Assembly: GCF_000184945.1 (NCBI RefSeq)
Contig: NZ_GL586311.1
Location: forward strand, 2,622,800 to 2,684,819
Direction of reading: 5' to 3'
DNA length: 62,020 bases
Source: Segatella buccae ATCC 33574
GTDB lineage: Bacteria > Bacteroidota > Bacteroidia > Bacteroidales > Bacteroidaceae
Positions 35,701 through 44,136 of the stretch are shown here, piece after piece; positions within the stretch are counted from its first letter, which is position 1, and every line of letters starts with the position of its first letter. Made by a program: the position numbers and the translations under genes. Under the pieces are notes generated by a model, which was given only the letters and a program-made list of their open reading frames with translations, was not told where the DNA came from and did no database searches.

Positions 35701-35728
35701 GGAGCAACGTGTTTGCTCCGCTTTTTTA
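35701..35728 (+). terminator. Rho-independent terminator
   Basis: GGAGCAA and TTGCTCC form a 7-bp stem with a short loop, followed by a G and CTTTTTTA. It would end transcripts coming from the 5S/small-peptide interval. Confidence 0.8.
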
Positions 35729-35812
35729 TTGAGATATTAGTTACATGGCTTTCCTGCGACTTTCTTTTGCTTCTTTTCTTTGGTTGCCTACTCGTTCAAA
35801 GAGAAAGAAAAG

Positions 35813-35845
35813 AAGCCACGCAAATTTCGGCTTGCGTGGCTTTTA
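35813..35845. terminator. Bidirectional terminator
   Basis: AAGCCACGCAA and TTGCGTGGCTT form a perfect 11-bp stem with an 8-base loop; T-rich sequence lies on both sides. It stands between the plus-strand small-peptide interval and the minus-strand gene 35849-36034. Confidence 0.8.
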
Positions 35846-35848
35846 CTA

Positions 35849-36034
35849 TTATTCAGAAAGATATTTTTGCACTTTCGTTATTCTACTTATTCGTTTGTTA
35901 GAATGTCTGTCAAAAGCCCAATTTATTTCATCATCGGGCAAAGTGCAGTGAATGCTTCCATCCATGACTAGCCCACAATTTTGCAGGACTTTCTGCCGTG
36001 CTTCCTCCTTGCTATCCGCAACTACATCAAACAC
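35849..36034 (-). CDS. Small hypothetical protein of conjugative-element type
   Basis: A 61-residue frame from a GTG (FDVVADSKEEARQKVLQNCG), but the reading continues upstream as YRVRTQYIFEG to a TAA that is the stop codon of the preceding gene, with no ATG. The likely original start lay a few codons into this overlap and may be lost. I know such small proteins from the PcfJ/PcfK neighbourhood of Bacteroides elements; function unknown. Confidence 0.5.
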   Translation of the reverse strand: MFDVVADSKEEARQKVLQNCGLVMDGSIHCTLPDDEINWAFDRHSNKRISRITKVQKYLSE

Positions 36035-36070
36035 TCCTTCGAAGATGTATTGCGTCCGTACTCTGTAAAC

Positions 36071-36325
36071 TTAAAATTCAACTTTTAACAATCTGTATTC
36101 CTTTGGCTCTCCATTGGATAATCTGCGATGTTTGAGCCAAAAGTGATGCGCACCATAACCATAGGCAAAGAACTTATCAAGCTCTGTTTCTTCAGCTATT
36201 TTGTTGATAGCTGACCTTAACTCCTCTTTGCTGTCGGATAGGGTTATTGCGTTGATAACCCTAATGAGAATATGCGGTATCTCATCCGTCCAATTGTAGA
36301 TAATGTTTTCAATCTCTGTTTTCAT
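36071..36325 (-). CDS. Small hypothetical protein beside PcfJ
   Basis: An 84-residue soluble protein (MKTEIENIIYNWTDEIPHIL...) ending YRLLKVEF. No family named. It follows the PcfJ gene by 27 bases in the same direction and reads into the small gene at 35849, so all appear to be one minus-strand unit of a conjugative element. Confidence 0.6.
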   Translation of the reverse strand: MKTEIENIIYNWTDEIPHILIRVINAITLSDSKEELRSAINKIAEETELDKFFAYGYGAHHFWLKHRRLSNGEPKEYRLLKVEF

Positions 36326-36352
36326 ATCTCTGATAATTTAATGGTTCATACT

Positions 36353-37642
36353 TTATGCTGTCGCTTTCATTCTTCGGCTTATAAGTCCTCGATTGGCATT
36401 AACAAGGTTTACTATCTGCTCGTGATATGCTGTGTTCTTGTTGCACACCCCACGACTTTGCACCACCTCCAAAGTTCGTAATGATACTTCAATGGTCTCT
36501 ATTCGCTTGCCTTCAATGGTAGCCGAAAGGATAAGGGAGTCCTCCTTGAGGTAGTATGCATTAGAGAATACGCAATGGTGCATTGATACACCTTCTTCCA
36601 AATGTTCCTGCACGCTCTCCAATACGTGGACTTGGATTGTGCCGTCCGTGAAACAGATACCGAAAAACTTGGATTTAAGTTCCTTGAAACGCTTTTCATC
36701 TTCCATTGCTTTCTTTTGCTTCTGTTCTATCTCCTCCCTTTCACGCAGTCTGAGAAGTTCCTCGTGCCTGCGGTCGTGTTCGCCTTTAAGGTCTGCGGGG
36801 CATAAATATTTTGGACTATGAATATCCTTACCTAATCTTCTAAGTGTATCTACATAATCACTCCAAAGGGAAATATCCACAATCTCATAGCCCTTACGAA
36901 CTGCAATCTTGTAGGACTGCCATAGTTCCTCAAAAGTCCTCCTGTTGCCAAGAAAGTAACGTAAATGGTCTGTGCGACCTGCCTTTAGCAATGTTTCTAC
37001 ACGGCTGTCTGTAAGCAATGCAGGAATAAGCTGAGTAGGCACGATGCCATAGAAATTGTCCTTAAAACCATTTCTGCGGAGTATGTCTGTAACCTTGAAC
37101 TTCGGATATATCGGTGAGTAGGCAATATGCTGATAGGCTTCATTATCGTTGCGTATCGCCATAGGACTATAATAGGAAAAGGTATCAACATAGTGTCCCA
37201 ATACCCTCTGTATGGCAACCACAGCTTTTCGTCCTTGCATATTCCACCAATATTGCCCAATCTCAATTATAGAAGTCTGTGCTTTGTAACCTTTCTCCAT
37301 ACCCACAATAAGTAGGAACATACGTAATACTTGAAACTCTCCACAAGTGGTAAGTATAGTGAAATACTGCTTCTGCTGCAACTTGCGCTCATAGGTTTCC
37401 TTGACCTGCAACTTTGCCCTGCAATGAGGGCAAGTGCAAGTTTCTCTATGTTTGTCCATTATCCAACTATGCCCACAATCCATACAAGTGGTGCGACCTT
37501 TTGGCAAGCGGTAGGCGAAGTGGTCAATACACTCACGGAATGCCCACTTACTTTGTGTCTTGGTTATCGGGCGAAGATGCTTGCTTTGTTCCAAAACTGC
37601 CTTCTCAAATTTGTTTCTCGGTTTCATAGGCTTAAAAATCAA
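36353..37642 (-). CDS. PcfJ-like protein
   Basis: A 429-residue protein of the PcfJ family, common in conjugative plasmids and transposons of Firmicutes and Bacteroidetes; its role is not established. A zinc-ribbon-like region TTCMDCGHSW...CTCPHCRAKL is at about 51-81, and the PcfJ-typical segment EGVSMHHCVFSNAYYLKEDS is at about 351-370. The ATG at 37627 (MKPRNKF) is a plausible alternative start. It follows the PcfK remnant, whose stop overlaps its start. Confidence 0.83.
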   Translation of the reverse strand: MIFKPMKPRNKFEKAVLEQSKHLRPITKTQSKWAFRECIDHFAYRLPKGRTTCMDCGHSWIMDKHRETCTCPHCRAKLQVKETYERKLQQKQYFTILTTCGEFQVLRMFLLIVGMEKGYKAQTSIIEIGQYWWNMQGRKAVVAIQRVLGHYVDTFSYYSPMAIRNDNEAYQHIAYSPIYPKFKVTDILRRNGFKDNFYGIVPTQLIPALLTDSRVETLLKAGRTDHLRYFLGNRRTFEELWQSYKIAVRKGYEIVDISLWSDYVDTLRRLGKDIHSPKYLCPADLKGEHDRRHEELLRLREREEIEQKQKKAMEDEKRFKELKSKFFGICFTDGTIQVHVLESVQEHLEEGVSMHHCVFSNAYYLKEDSLILSATIEGKRIETIEVSLRTLEVVQSRGVCNKNTAYHEQIVNLVNANRGLISRRMKATA

Positions 37643-37940
37643 ATAGTGATGGTTGTACTTGGGTTGCTGCGTTCTCAGTCTTTTTTACTCGTGCGTTACG
37701 GCTCTGTAACTTGGCAAGTTCCTCACGCTGATATTGCTTAATGGCTTCCTGTCTTGCTTCGGCTTTTTCTTCCTCCGTTAGTTCCACAACGTGATTAACG
37801 GCAACTTGGCAGGAAACAGCCTTGCCGACCTCTATATCGTCCTCATCGTAGTAGTGATTATCGCGAGTCGTGATAAGCATTATTATCCCCACTCCAAGAT
37901 TATCCCAAGCCAATAACGACAAGCGTTGAGTATTAAGCAT
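37632..37940 (-). pseudogene. PcfK-like protein, N-terminus replaced
   Basis: From about residue 29 (HYYDEDDIEVGKAVSCQVAV then VVELTEEEKAEARQEAIKQY) the frame matches the C-terminal part of PcfK-like proteins, down to the terminal PSLFDF. The first 28 residues are unrelated and coincide with the end of the neighbouring recombinase element. The gene was thus cut near position 37860 and lacks its normal first half. Confidence 0.75.
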
Positions 37941-37976
37941 ATACCGTCATTACTTGCTGCAATGGCTTGGGATAAT
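37899..37976. repeat. 13-bp inverted repeat at the recombinase element end
   Basis: ATTATCCCAAGCC (37899-37911) and GGCTTGGGATAAT (37964-37976) are perfect reverse complements separated by 52 bases, directly after the stop of the recombinase gene at 37978. They fit paired recombinase binding sites or an element end. Confidence 0.6.
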
Positions 37977-37977
37977 A

Positions 37978-39033
37978 TTACTTCCGTGTAAACTGCTTTA
38001 GCCAGTTTTTTATGTGAGGCTTAGTTTCCCACTCTCCCCTCTCGGGGCGTTCAGGGGTGATGTTTGCATAAGCCTTCTCAAGCGCATCCCTCTTTTGCTT
38101 AGAGTCTGCATGAGCATATATTTCAGTAGTTTTGATGGACGCATGACCTAATATGTCCCGTATGTAGACAAGATTTACACCGGCCTGCAACAGGTGCATG
38201 GCTTTCGAGTGCCTGAAAGAGTGTGGGGATATTTTATCTGGGAGAAGTCCGGGGTGCTTAACCCTTACATCGTTTGCATACAATGTAATGATATGCGCTA
38301 TTCCGGAGTTTGAGAGTTTCGCTCCACGGTTATTGTAGAAGAGATGCCTTTTCTCTCTTCCCGGTAAATCGAGTTTATGTTCGGCCAGATACAGTCTCAT
38401 TATGGATACCAGCCGCTTTTGTAATGGCACAACCCTCTTCTTACGGCCTTTTCCGAACAAAGTTACATATGCGGGCAGTTCCAGCGACAAGTCGTTTGGA
38501 GTAAGGTTGATGAGTTCCTGCACCCTAGCACCACTTTCGTAAAGTAATGATAATATGGCAAGATGCCGTCTTCCCTGCATTGTGTCAGTCGGTATCTCTG
38601 CAAGGAGAGTTTTCATCGCTTCGATGCTCAATGAGGATATGGTGCCTGAGACTTTATGCTTGGCTTTTATTGTCATTATTTGTTGCCAGCAACCGATTCT
38701 TTTAATATCCTCGTATTGTAGATATTTGCAAAACGCATGTATCGCAGCAAGGCGTGCATTGCGTGTATTGTCGGTGCATTTCCTTTCAGTCTGTAGCCAG
38801 TCTAAGAACCCTGTCGTGCAATCACGTGTAAGGTGTTTCAGCTCGATTCGTTCTGCTGGTATTTTCTTCACCTCCAACATATAGTCCAGCATCAGGTCAA
38901 ACGTGTAGGCATAGCTCCTAAGTGTGTGGTGGCTAACGCCCCGCTCTTTCATCAGATAGTCTGACAAGAAAATTGTGAGGTGCCGGGCAAAGTCAGTTTC
39001 CTTTTCCATAATACATATTGTTTTTGTCAACAT
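37978..39033 (-). CDS. Tyrosine recombinase, XerC/D-like (second of pair)
   Basis: A 351-residue site-specific recombinase. Catalytic residues visible: Arg in LYESGARVQELINL, His-x-x-Arg in SPHSFRHSKAMHLL, a further His/Lys-type position in LGHASIKTTEIYAHAD, and the Tyr nucleophile in that block. N-terminal SAM-like DNA-binding domain about 10-110. It overlaps the upstream recombinase by 41 bases, so both are made together and probably act as a pair, as in Tn554-type elements. The first ATG may be later (MEKETDF, a few residues in). Confidence 0.9.
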   Translation of the reverse strand: MLTKTICIMEKETDFARHLTIFLSDYLMKERGVSHHTLRSYAYTFDLMLDYMLEVKKIPAERIELKHLTRDCTTGFLDWLQTERKCTDNTRNARLAAIHAFCKYLQYEDIKRIGCWQQIMTIKAKHKVSGTISSLSIEAMKTLLAEIPTDTMQGRRHLAILSLLYESGARVQELINLTPNDLSLELPAYVTLFGKGRKKRVVPLQKRLVSIMRLYLAEHKLDLPGREKRHLFYNNRGAKLSNSGIAHIITLYANDVRVKHPGLLPDKISPHSFRHSKAMHLLQAGVNLVYIRDILGHASIKTTEIYAHADSKQKRDALEKAYANITPERPERGEWETKPHIKNWLKQFTRK

Positions 39034-39952
39034 CCGGGAAGATGCCTCCAGTTGTAGAAGATATTATATCAATCACTTCGGGATAGAACTCACGCGTAAG
39101 CCTCAGATACCACTCCGTTTCCCTGACACTCGCATGGCCGAGGAGAACTGACAGGACTGGTAATCCGGCATACAGATCCACGCCTTCGGTTGCCATCTTT
39201 TGTAAGGTATGGACTGCGAACGTATGACGGAGGTCGTGAACCCGGGGGCCTTGGTTTTTGCCTTTGTGGGCTATCCCGCATTGCCGAAGTATCTTTTTGA
39301 AGAAAGTGTATGGTGTGGTTGCCGTGAACGGCTTGCCTATTCCTGACACAAACAGGTGGCGTTCCGGCTTGCAGATTCCTTCCACCGGCATCATGTCACG
39401 ATATTTCAAGTACTGTGACAACACCACTTTCAATTCCGGATTCATGGGGATTATCCTCTCCTTGCCGTTCTTAGTCTTTGTCAAGAAAATTGAATCTGAC
39501 TGAAAGTTGACGTCTCCATTCTTAATGTTGAGAGCCTCCGAGATTCGCATTCCAGTCGAATACAATAGCCGGAATAGGCATGGCATGCAGATAAGGCAAC
39601 TTTTGGGACGGAAGCCTTTCTGTTCCGATTTGTCAATGGCTTCCATGATTCGGGACATTTCTTCATGTGTGAACACATAGGGAGTGTACATACTTGATGG
39701 ACGCTTTGGAATCCTTGGCACAAAGCACTCTATGCCGAGTCGGCACATGTATTTGAGGAACTGGATGAGTTGGGTATGTTTGGTATAGGATGTCCTGTCG
39801 CAGATATTCCTTAGAGAGTTTTCCCACGCCGACACCATTTCTCTTGTAACATACAGCTCATTGAACCCGTTCTCCAGCATGGCTTCGTCCCATTGCTGCA
39901 ATGTGTGGCGGTAAACATCCGAATTGACGACAAGATTGCCTTTCATTTTCAA
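38993..39952 (-). CDS. Tyrosine recombinase, XerC/D-like (first of pair)
   Basis: A 319-residue recombinase. Arg in LYSTGMRISEALNI, His-x-x-Arg in VHDLRHTFAVHTL, His in LLGHASVRETEWYLRL and the Tyr in the same block are intact. It overlaps the second recombinase gene. Its 5' end meets the truncated integrase at 39924, so the element end must lie within a few tens of bases of 39950. Confidence 0.9.
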   Translation of the reverse strand: MKMKGNLVVNSDVYRHTLQQWDEAMLENGFNELYVTREMVSAWENSLRNICDRTSYTKHTQLIQFLKYMCRLGIECFVPRIPKRPSSMYTPYVFTHEEMSRIMEAIDKSEQKGFRPKSCLICMPCLFRLLYSTGMRISEALNIKNGDVNFQSDSIFLTKTKNGKERIIPMNPELKVVLSQYLKYRDMMPVEGICKPERHLFVSGIGKPFTATTPYTFFKKILRQCGIAHKGKNQGPRVHDLRHTFAVHTLQKMATEGVDLYAGLPVLSVLLGHASVRETEWYLRLTREFYPEVIDIISSTTGGIFPDVDKNNMYYGKGN

Positions 39953-40892
39953 GAACCTGTTTCAGGGAAGCCTCGAAACACAGATGCCCCTGTTGGGAAT
40001 GACGGACATCGTCTGTGAGGAACTGAGGAAGCGTATCGGGATAGACCGGGCAAAAGGAACCTACCCTGCCTATATCTATACCCGGAGAACCTTGGCAGAG
40101 TTCATCGAAAAGGAGTTTCGCACCAAAGACGTTGCTTTCGGTCAGATGACGGAGCAGTTTATCCACGATTACCAGAGTTTCATCTTGGACGAGAAAGGAC
40201 TTGCCATAGATACCTGCCGGCACTATCTGGCTATCGTCAAGAAAGTATGCCGAAAAGCCTATAAGGAGGGACATGCCGACAGATGCTTCTTCGCCCACTT
40301 CAGTCTTCCCCAACCAAAGGAAAAAACGCCGAAAACCCTAAGCCGAGAATCCTTCGAGAAAATCCGTGACTTGGTAATCCCCGAACATCGCGCCTCCCAT
40401 ATCTTGGCAAGAGATCTCTTTCTCTTTGCCTGCTATACGGGAACAGCCTACGCCGATGCCGTTTCCGTTACACGTGACAATCTGTTCACGGATGACAATG
40501 GCGGGCTGTGGCTTAAATACCGCCGCAAGAAAAACGAGCTTCGTGCCTGTGTCAAGCTGCTGCCCGAAGCCCTTGCCTTGATAGAGAAATACAGGGATGA
40601 CGACCGTCAGACTCTCTTCCCGATGTTGCACTATCCCAATATGCGCCGCCTCATGAAATGTCTGGCTGTCCTTGCCGACATCAAGGAAGACCTGACCTAC
40701 CATGCTGGCAGGCACTCGTTTGCATCGCTGATTACCTTGGAAGCCGGCGTTCCTATCGAGACCATCTGCAAGATGCTGGGGCATTCCAACCTGCAAACTA
40801 CTCAGGTGTATGCGAAGGTTACGCCCAAGAAGCTTTTCGAGGATATGGACAAATACATCGAAGCGACAAAGGATTTGAAACTTGTATTATAA
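39924..40892 (+). pseudogene. IntDOT-type integrase lacking its N-terminus
   Basis: The catalytic domain is intact: Arg-containing FACYTGTAYADAVSV has Thr-Gly-Thr-Ala in place of the usual Gly-x-Arg, as in IntDOT-like enzymes, then TYHAGRHSFASLITL and LGHSNLQTTQVYAKV with the Tyr. About 70-100 residues that should carry the arm-binding domain are missing; the frame starts only at a TTG within the junction to the recombinase pair. Probably a remnant, cut when the pair inserted or by deletion. The next integrase follows after 25 bases. Confidence 0.8.
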
Positions 40893-40917
40893 CACCCCAT
40901 AGATAATAAACGAATTT

Positions 40918-42120
40918 ATGCGTAGCACATTTTCTTTACTACTCTATATCAATCGCAACAAGGTACGTGTGGATGGTACAACTTCCGTACTCTGCCGAAT
41001 CTCCATTGACGGGAAAAGCACGACGATAACCACCGGCATCTCCTGCAATCCCAAACAGTGGAATGCCAAAAAGGCGGAGACCATAGAGGTGCGGACGAAC
41101 AATCGCCTGAAAGAGTTTCGCAAGCATGCGGAGCAGCTCTATGATGAAATGCTCAAAGAGCAGGGGGTGGTCAGTGCCGAACTATTGAAAAACAAAATTG
41201 CAGGTCATGCGGTCATTCCTACCCATCTGCTCAAAATGGGAGAAAGGGAACGGGAACGCCTTGCCGTCCGCTCCAAGGAAATCGACTCCACTTCGACCTA
41301 CAGGAGTTCTCGGTATTACCAGAGTTATATCCGTGAGTTCTTGGACTCGAAAGGCAAGACAGACATTGCCTTTTCAGACATCACCGAGGAGTTCGGACGG
41401 GAATACAAGGTCTACCTGAAGCGGTACAAGAACTTCGGGGCATCGCAGACCAACCATTGCCTCTGCTGGCTGAACCGATTGGTTTACCTTGCCGTAGACC
41501 ATGAGATTATCCGTGCCAATCCTTTGGAGGAGTTGGAGTATGAGAAGAAACCGTCCTCCAAGCGAATGCATATCAGCAGGACTGAACTGAAACAACTGTT
41601 GGAACTGAAACTTCCCGCCAATGACCCATTGAAGGAATTGGCTCGCCGGGCTTTTATCTTCTCCTGTTTTACAGGACTTGCCTATGTCGATACCCAGCTG
41701 CTGTATCCGCACCATATCGGGCGAACGGCAGAAGGGAGACGGTACATCCGAATCAATAGAAAGAAAACAAAGATAGAGTCATTCATTCCTTTGCATCCGA
41801 TAGCGGAGCAAATACTTGATTTGTACAATACGACCGATGACACACAGCCGGTCTTTCCGTTGCCGAGCAGAGACTCTATGTGGTTCGAAATACACGAGCT
41901 CGGTGTTATCATCGGGCGGAAGGAGAACCTCTCCTACCACCAAGCCCGACATAGCTTCGGCTCATTTCTGATTTCCGAGGGGATTTGCACGGAGAGCATT
42001 GCCAAGATGATGGGGCACGCCTCTATCACCAGTACGCAAACCTATGCGAAGATTTCCGAGAAGAAGATTGCGGAGGATATGGATAGGTTAATCGAAAGAA
42101 GAAAGAACAATGAATATTGA
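40918..42120 (+). CDS. Tyrosine integrase, conjugative-transposon type
   Basis: A 400-residue integrase, full length. N-terminal arm-binding domain (LLYINRNKVRVDGTTSVLCR), core-binding domain about 115-215, catalytic domain with CFTGLAYVDTQLLY, YHQARHSFGSFLIS and MGHASITSTQTYAKI (Tyr nucleophile). Tandem integrase genes like this pair are known at the ends of several Bacteroides integrative elements. It would catalyse integration and excision; its partner at 39924 is broken. Confidence 0.9.
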   Translation: MRSTFSLLLYINRNKVRVDGTTSVLCRISIDGKSTTITTGISCNPKQWNAKKAETIEVRTNNRLKEFRKHAEQLYDEMLKEQGVVSAELLKNKIAGHAVIPTHLLKMGERERERLAVRSKEIDSTSTYRSSRYYQSYIREFLDSKGKTDIAFSDITEEFGREYKVYLKRYKNFGASQTNHCLCWLNRLVYLAVDHEIIRANPLEELEYEKKPSSKRMHISRTELKQLLELKLPANDPLKELARRAFIFSCFTGLAYVDTQLLYPHHIGRTAEGRRYIRINRKKTKIESFIPLHPIAEQILDLYNTTDDTQPVFPLPSRDSMWFEIHELGVIIGRKENLSYHQARHSFGSFLISEGICTESIAKMMGHASITSTQTYAKISEKKIAEDMDRLIERRKNNEY

Positions 42121-42126
42121 ATTACC

Positions 42127-42240
42127 ATGAAAAGAGAAATCATAACCATCAGCGAGAATGGGAATATACACATTCCTACGACTACCATTTGGATGTCTGT
42201 TTGTGAGATTGCCGACCTGTTCGGTGTTTTACAGAACTAA
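42127..42240 (+). pseudogene. Remnant of a small conjugative-element gene
   Basis: Opens 6 bases after the integrase stop: MKREIITISENGNIHIPTTT, then WMSVCEIADLFGV, and stops at codon 38. It resembles the N-terminus of a longer helix-turn-helix-like protein often found after Bacteroides integrases, so it is taken as the broken 5' end of that gene. Confidence 0.5.
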
Positions 42241-42507
42241 CTCTGTAATCTTCTCATCATGTTCAGAAAAGATGTTTTCTATGAGAATAGAAAAAGACAC
42301 TATGCTTTTCCATAAGGATTGTTTGGTGAAACTATGCGATATAGATGTTTCTGTTTAATTGTTTTTACGCTTATAAACGCGGAAGTCAAGGATTCTCTGC
42401 TGATGGTAGTCAGTAGAGAAGACCAACTCTAAGAGAAAGCAAGTCTTCAATCATCCACAGTTATATGCTTCCTTTCGGAAGTACTTAAAAAATATTTTCG
42501 TGTTTTC

Positions 42508-42539
42508 TTTGGTAGAAACACGAAAAATGTATACCTTTG
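42508..42539 (+). promoter_or_regulatory. Promoter, full two-box match
   Basis: TTTG at 42508-42511, 20 bases, then TACCTTTG at 42532-42539: both boxes and the spacing fit the Bacteroides housekeeping promoter. It predicts a transcript start near 42545, about 150 bases before the gene at 42698. Confidence 0.7.
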
Positions 42540-42543
42540 TGAC

Positions 42544-42660
42544 GACTTGGAATACAACTCTTCAAAAGAGTTTAGAACAATGATATGGTATTACAAGTCA
42601 TTCACCTCTATATGAGATTAACCTGAAAGAAAATAGGCAGGCATTAATGATAGAGGTGAT
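42544..42660 (+). ncRNA. Structured leader RNA upstream of the two-gene unit
   Basis: Right at the predicted transcript start GACTTGGAATA (42544-42554) can pair with TATTACAAGTC (42589-42599), enclosing a perfect 7-bp hairpin AACTCTT/AAGAGTT (42556-42572). A second perfect 10-bp stem TCACCTCTAT/ATAGAGGTGA joins 42602-42611 and 42650-42659. No protein frame is evident. The RNA may regulate the genes below or be part of the system. The 42241-42507 stretch before it holds no gene I can support. Confidence 0.5.
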
Positions 42661-42697
42661 AATTGAAGGAAGAGTGTAGTTTTTTAATATAGTAGCT

Positions 42698-43645
42698 ATG
42701 GCAAAAAAAAGAAGAAATGTTGATGTCCTATCAGTTAATCTCCGATTTATCGATGACAGTCATATTGTCTCTTTTGTAGATATTCTTAATTATATAAATG
42801 GCAGAGAATATCGGTGTAATGAGAAAATATTCAATCTTAACATGTTACGTACAGATAAGGCGGATTGTGATTTAGGTATTATAGTAACGACGCAAGATTC
42901 TGACATTCCTCCAAAACGAAATAAGAATACGGGTAATTATAGTCCGGTTCAAATTAATACTACTGAAGAAGGATTTGCATATGCCAATATTTTCCTGTAC
43001 GATCATCGGAGAAATATTTTATTGTATGAAATAAATCGTAATGGTTGTTATCCCAATCAATTTCGAGAATTTATTTATTCACATTGGAATGCAGATGAAG
43101 ATAATGTAAAATTTGATTTGACATTTCCTTCTGTGGTAAGAGCAAATGAATATGCTCGAATGCTTCGAATGGATAGATATAAAAAAATAAGCATCCAATT
43201 ATATAATCCAATTGAGTTGCAAAATTGCATTGCAGAGGAGAATCTATCGATTTATGAGAATATTTTAAAGCATAACATAGAGATGGGGACTCAAAGTAAT
43301 GCAAATACTATAACGATAGAGCAAGTAGCATTACGGAAAAGAATCAATCCTATGGGATTAAGCCGTTCTATGGTAAAGGGATTAGTTGATGCTGTCAAAC
43401 TTAATATCGTAGATTGTGGACATCGTCAGAATGTACAGACATTACGAGTAGAGGGTTATACTTCGGACAGCGAAGATCCTAATAGATGTAAACCTATTGA
43501 TATTATTGCAGACTCTTTTGATGAATATTTTAAAATTACTGATATTCAAGTCCATAGAGATGTTCAACAAATTGAAAGAAAAGAGGGAATAGAAAATTTA
43601 TATGATAAACTACTACCTGAAATAAGACAATTAATAGGATATTAA
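42698..43645 (+). CDS. Uncharacterised cytosolic protein (DUF6731-like), putative defence gene
   Basis: A 315-residue soluble protein without recognised catalytic motifs. The section DCDLGIIVTTQDSDIPPKRN, then FAYANIFLYDHRRNILLYEI, resembles what I remember of DUF6731-type proteins; this is a tentative placement. It has its own promoter and a structured 5' leader, and is followed after 2 bases by a membrane protein gene. Such cytosolic-plus-membrane pairs next to integrases and AbiE genes are often anti-phage systems; for this one it is inference. Confidence 0.5.
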   Translation: MAKKRRNVDVLSVNLRFIDDSHIVSFVDILNYINGREYRCNEKIFNLNMLRTDKADCDLGIIVTTQDSDIPPKRNKNTGNYSPVQINTTEEGFAYANIFLYDHRRNILLYEINRNGCYPNQFREFIYSHWNADEDNVKFDLTFPSVVRANEYARMLRMDRYKKISIQLYNPIELQNCIAEENLSIYENILKHNIEMGTQSNANTITIEQVALRKRINPMGLSRSMVKGLVDAVKLNIVDCGHRQNVQTLRVEGYTSDSEDPNRCKPIDIIADSFDEYFKITDIQVHRDVQQIERKEGIENLYDKLLPEIRQLIGY

Positions 43646-43647
43646 TT

Positions 43648-44136
43648 ATGGGAATATTTGGAAAGTCATATCGTTATTGGGTGGAAACCATTGGAGGATT
43701 GCTTGCTGGAATAATTGTGTGTATCCTATTATTCATCGTTAATCCTCATCTTTCAAATTGGAAAGATTTTGTCAAGGAAATTCCTTCAATAGGGATGTGT
43801 ACTTTCGGCTTTTTATTGACACTGCTAAGCATTATATTACAAGGAAATAGTTCTACAATTGAGTGGATGAAAAGCCGCAAAACGTTATTTGATAGATTCA
43901 TTCAATATAACAAGCATATTGTAATTCTTTCTTTTATAATATCCATTTATGCTTACACGCTTCGATTTTTTAATTTTCAATGGTTAATACACGAACTAAG
44001 TTTAGAGACTAATCCAATCATTCCTCACATTAGAAGATTATTAATAAGTGTCTTTGGAGGATTGATCACTTGGTTTGTAATTGACACTTTTCAATTTATA
44101 GAAATGTTTTACCTGTTAATAAAAAAAGCAAAATGA
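43648..44136 (+). CDS. Four-helix membrane protein, partner of the preceding gene
   Basis: A 162-residue protein with membrane segments at about 14-32, 45-66, 89-110 and 130-152, arranged as two hairpins. No family recognised. It is 2 bases after the preceding gene and overlaps the NdpA-like gene by 4 bases, so these three are one transcription unit. In a defence reading it would be the membrane effector or anchor. Confidence 0.6.
   Translation: MGIFGKSYRYWVETIGGLLAGIIVCILLFIVNPHLSNWKDFVKEIPSIGMCTFGFLLTLLSIILQGNSSTIEWMKSRKTLFDRFIQYNKHIVILSFIISIYAYTLRFFNFQWLIHELSLETNPIIPHIRRLLISVFGGLITWFVIDTFQFIEMFYLLIKKAK

Noticed and set aside
42698..44136. Assignment of the gene pair to the Kiwa system (315-residue protein plus membrane protein)
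   Set aside because: The size of the first protein matches KwaB, but the gene order is reversed and I see no DUF4868-like sequence.
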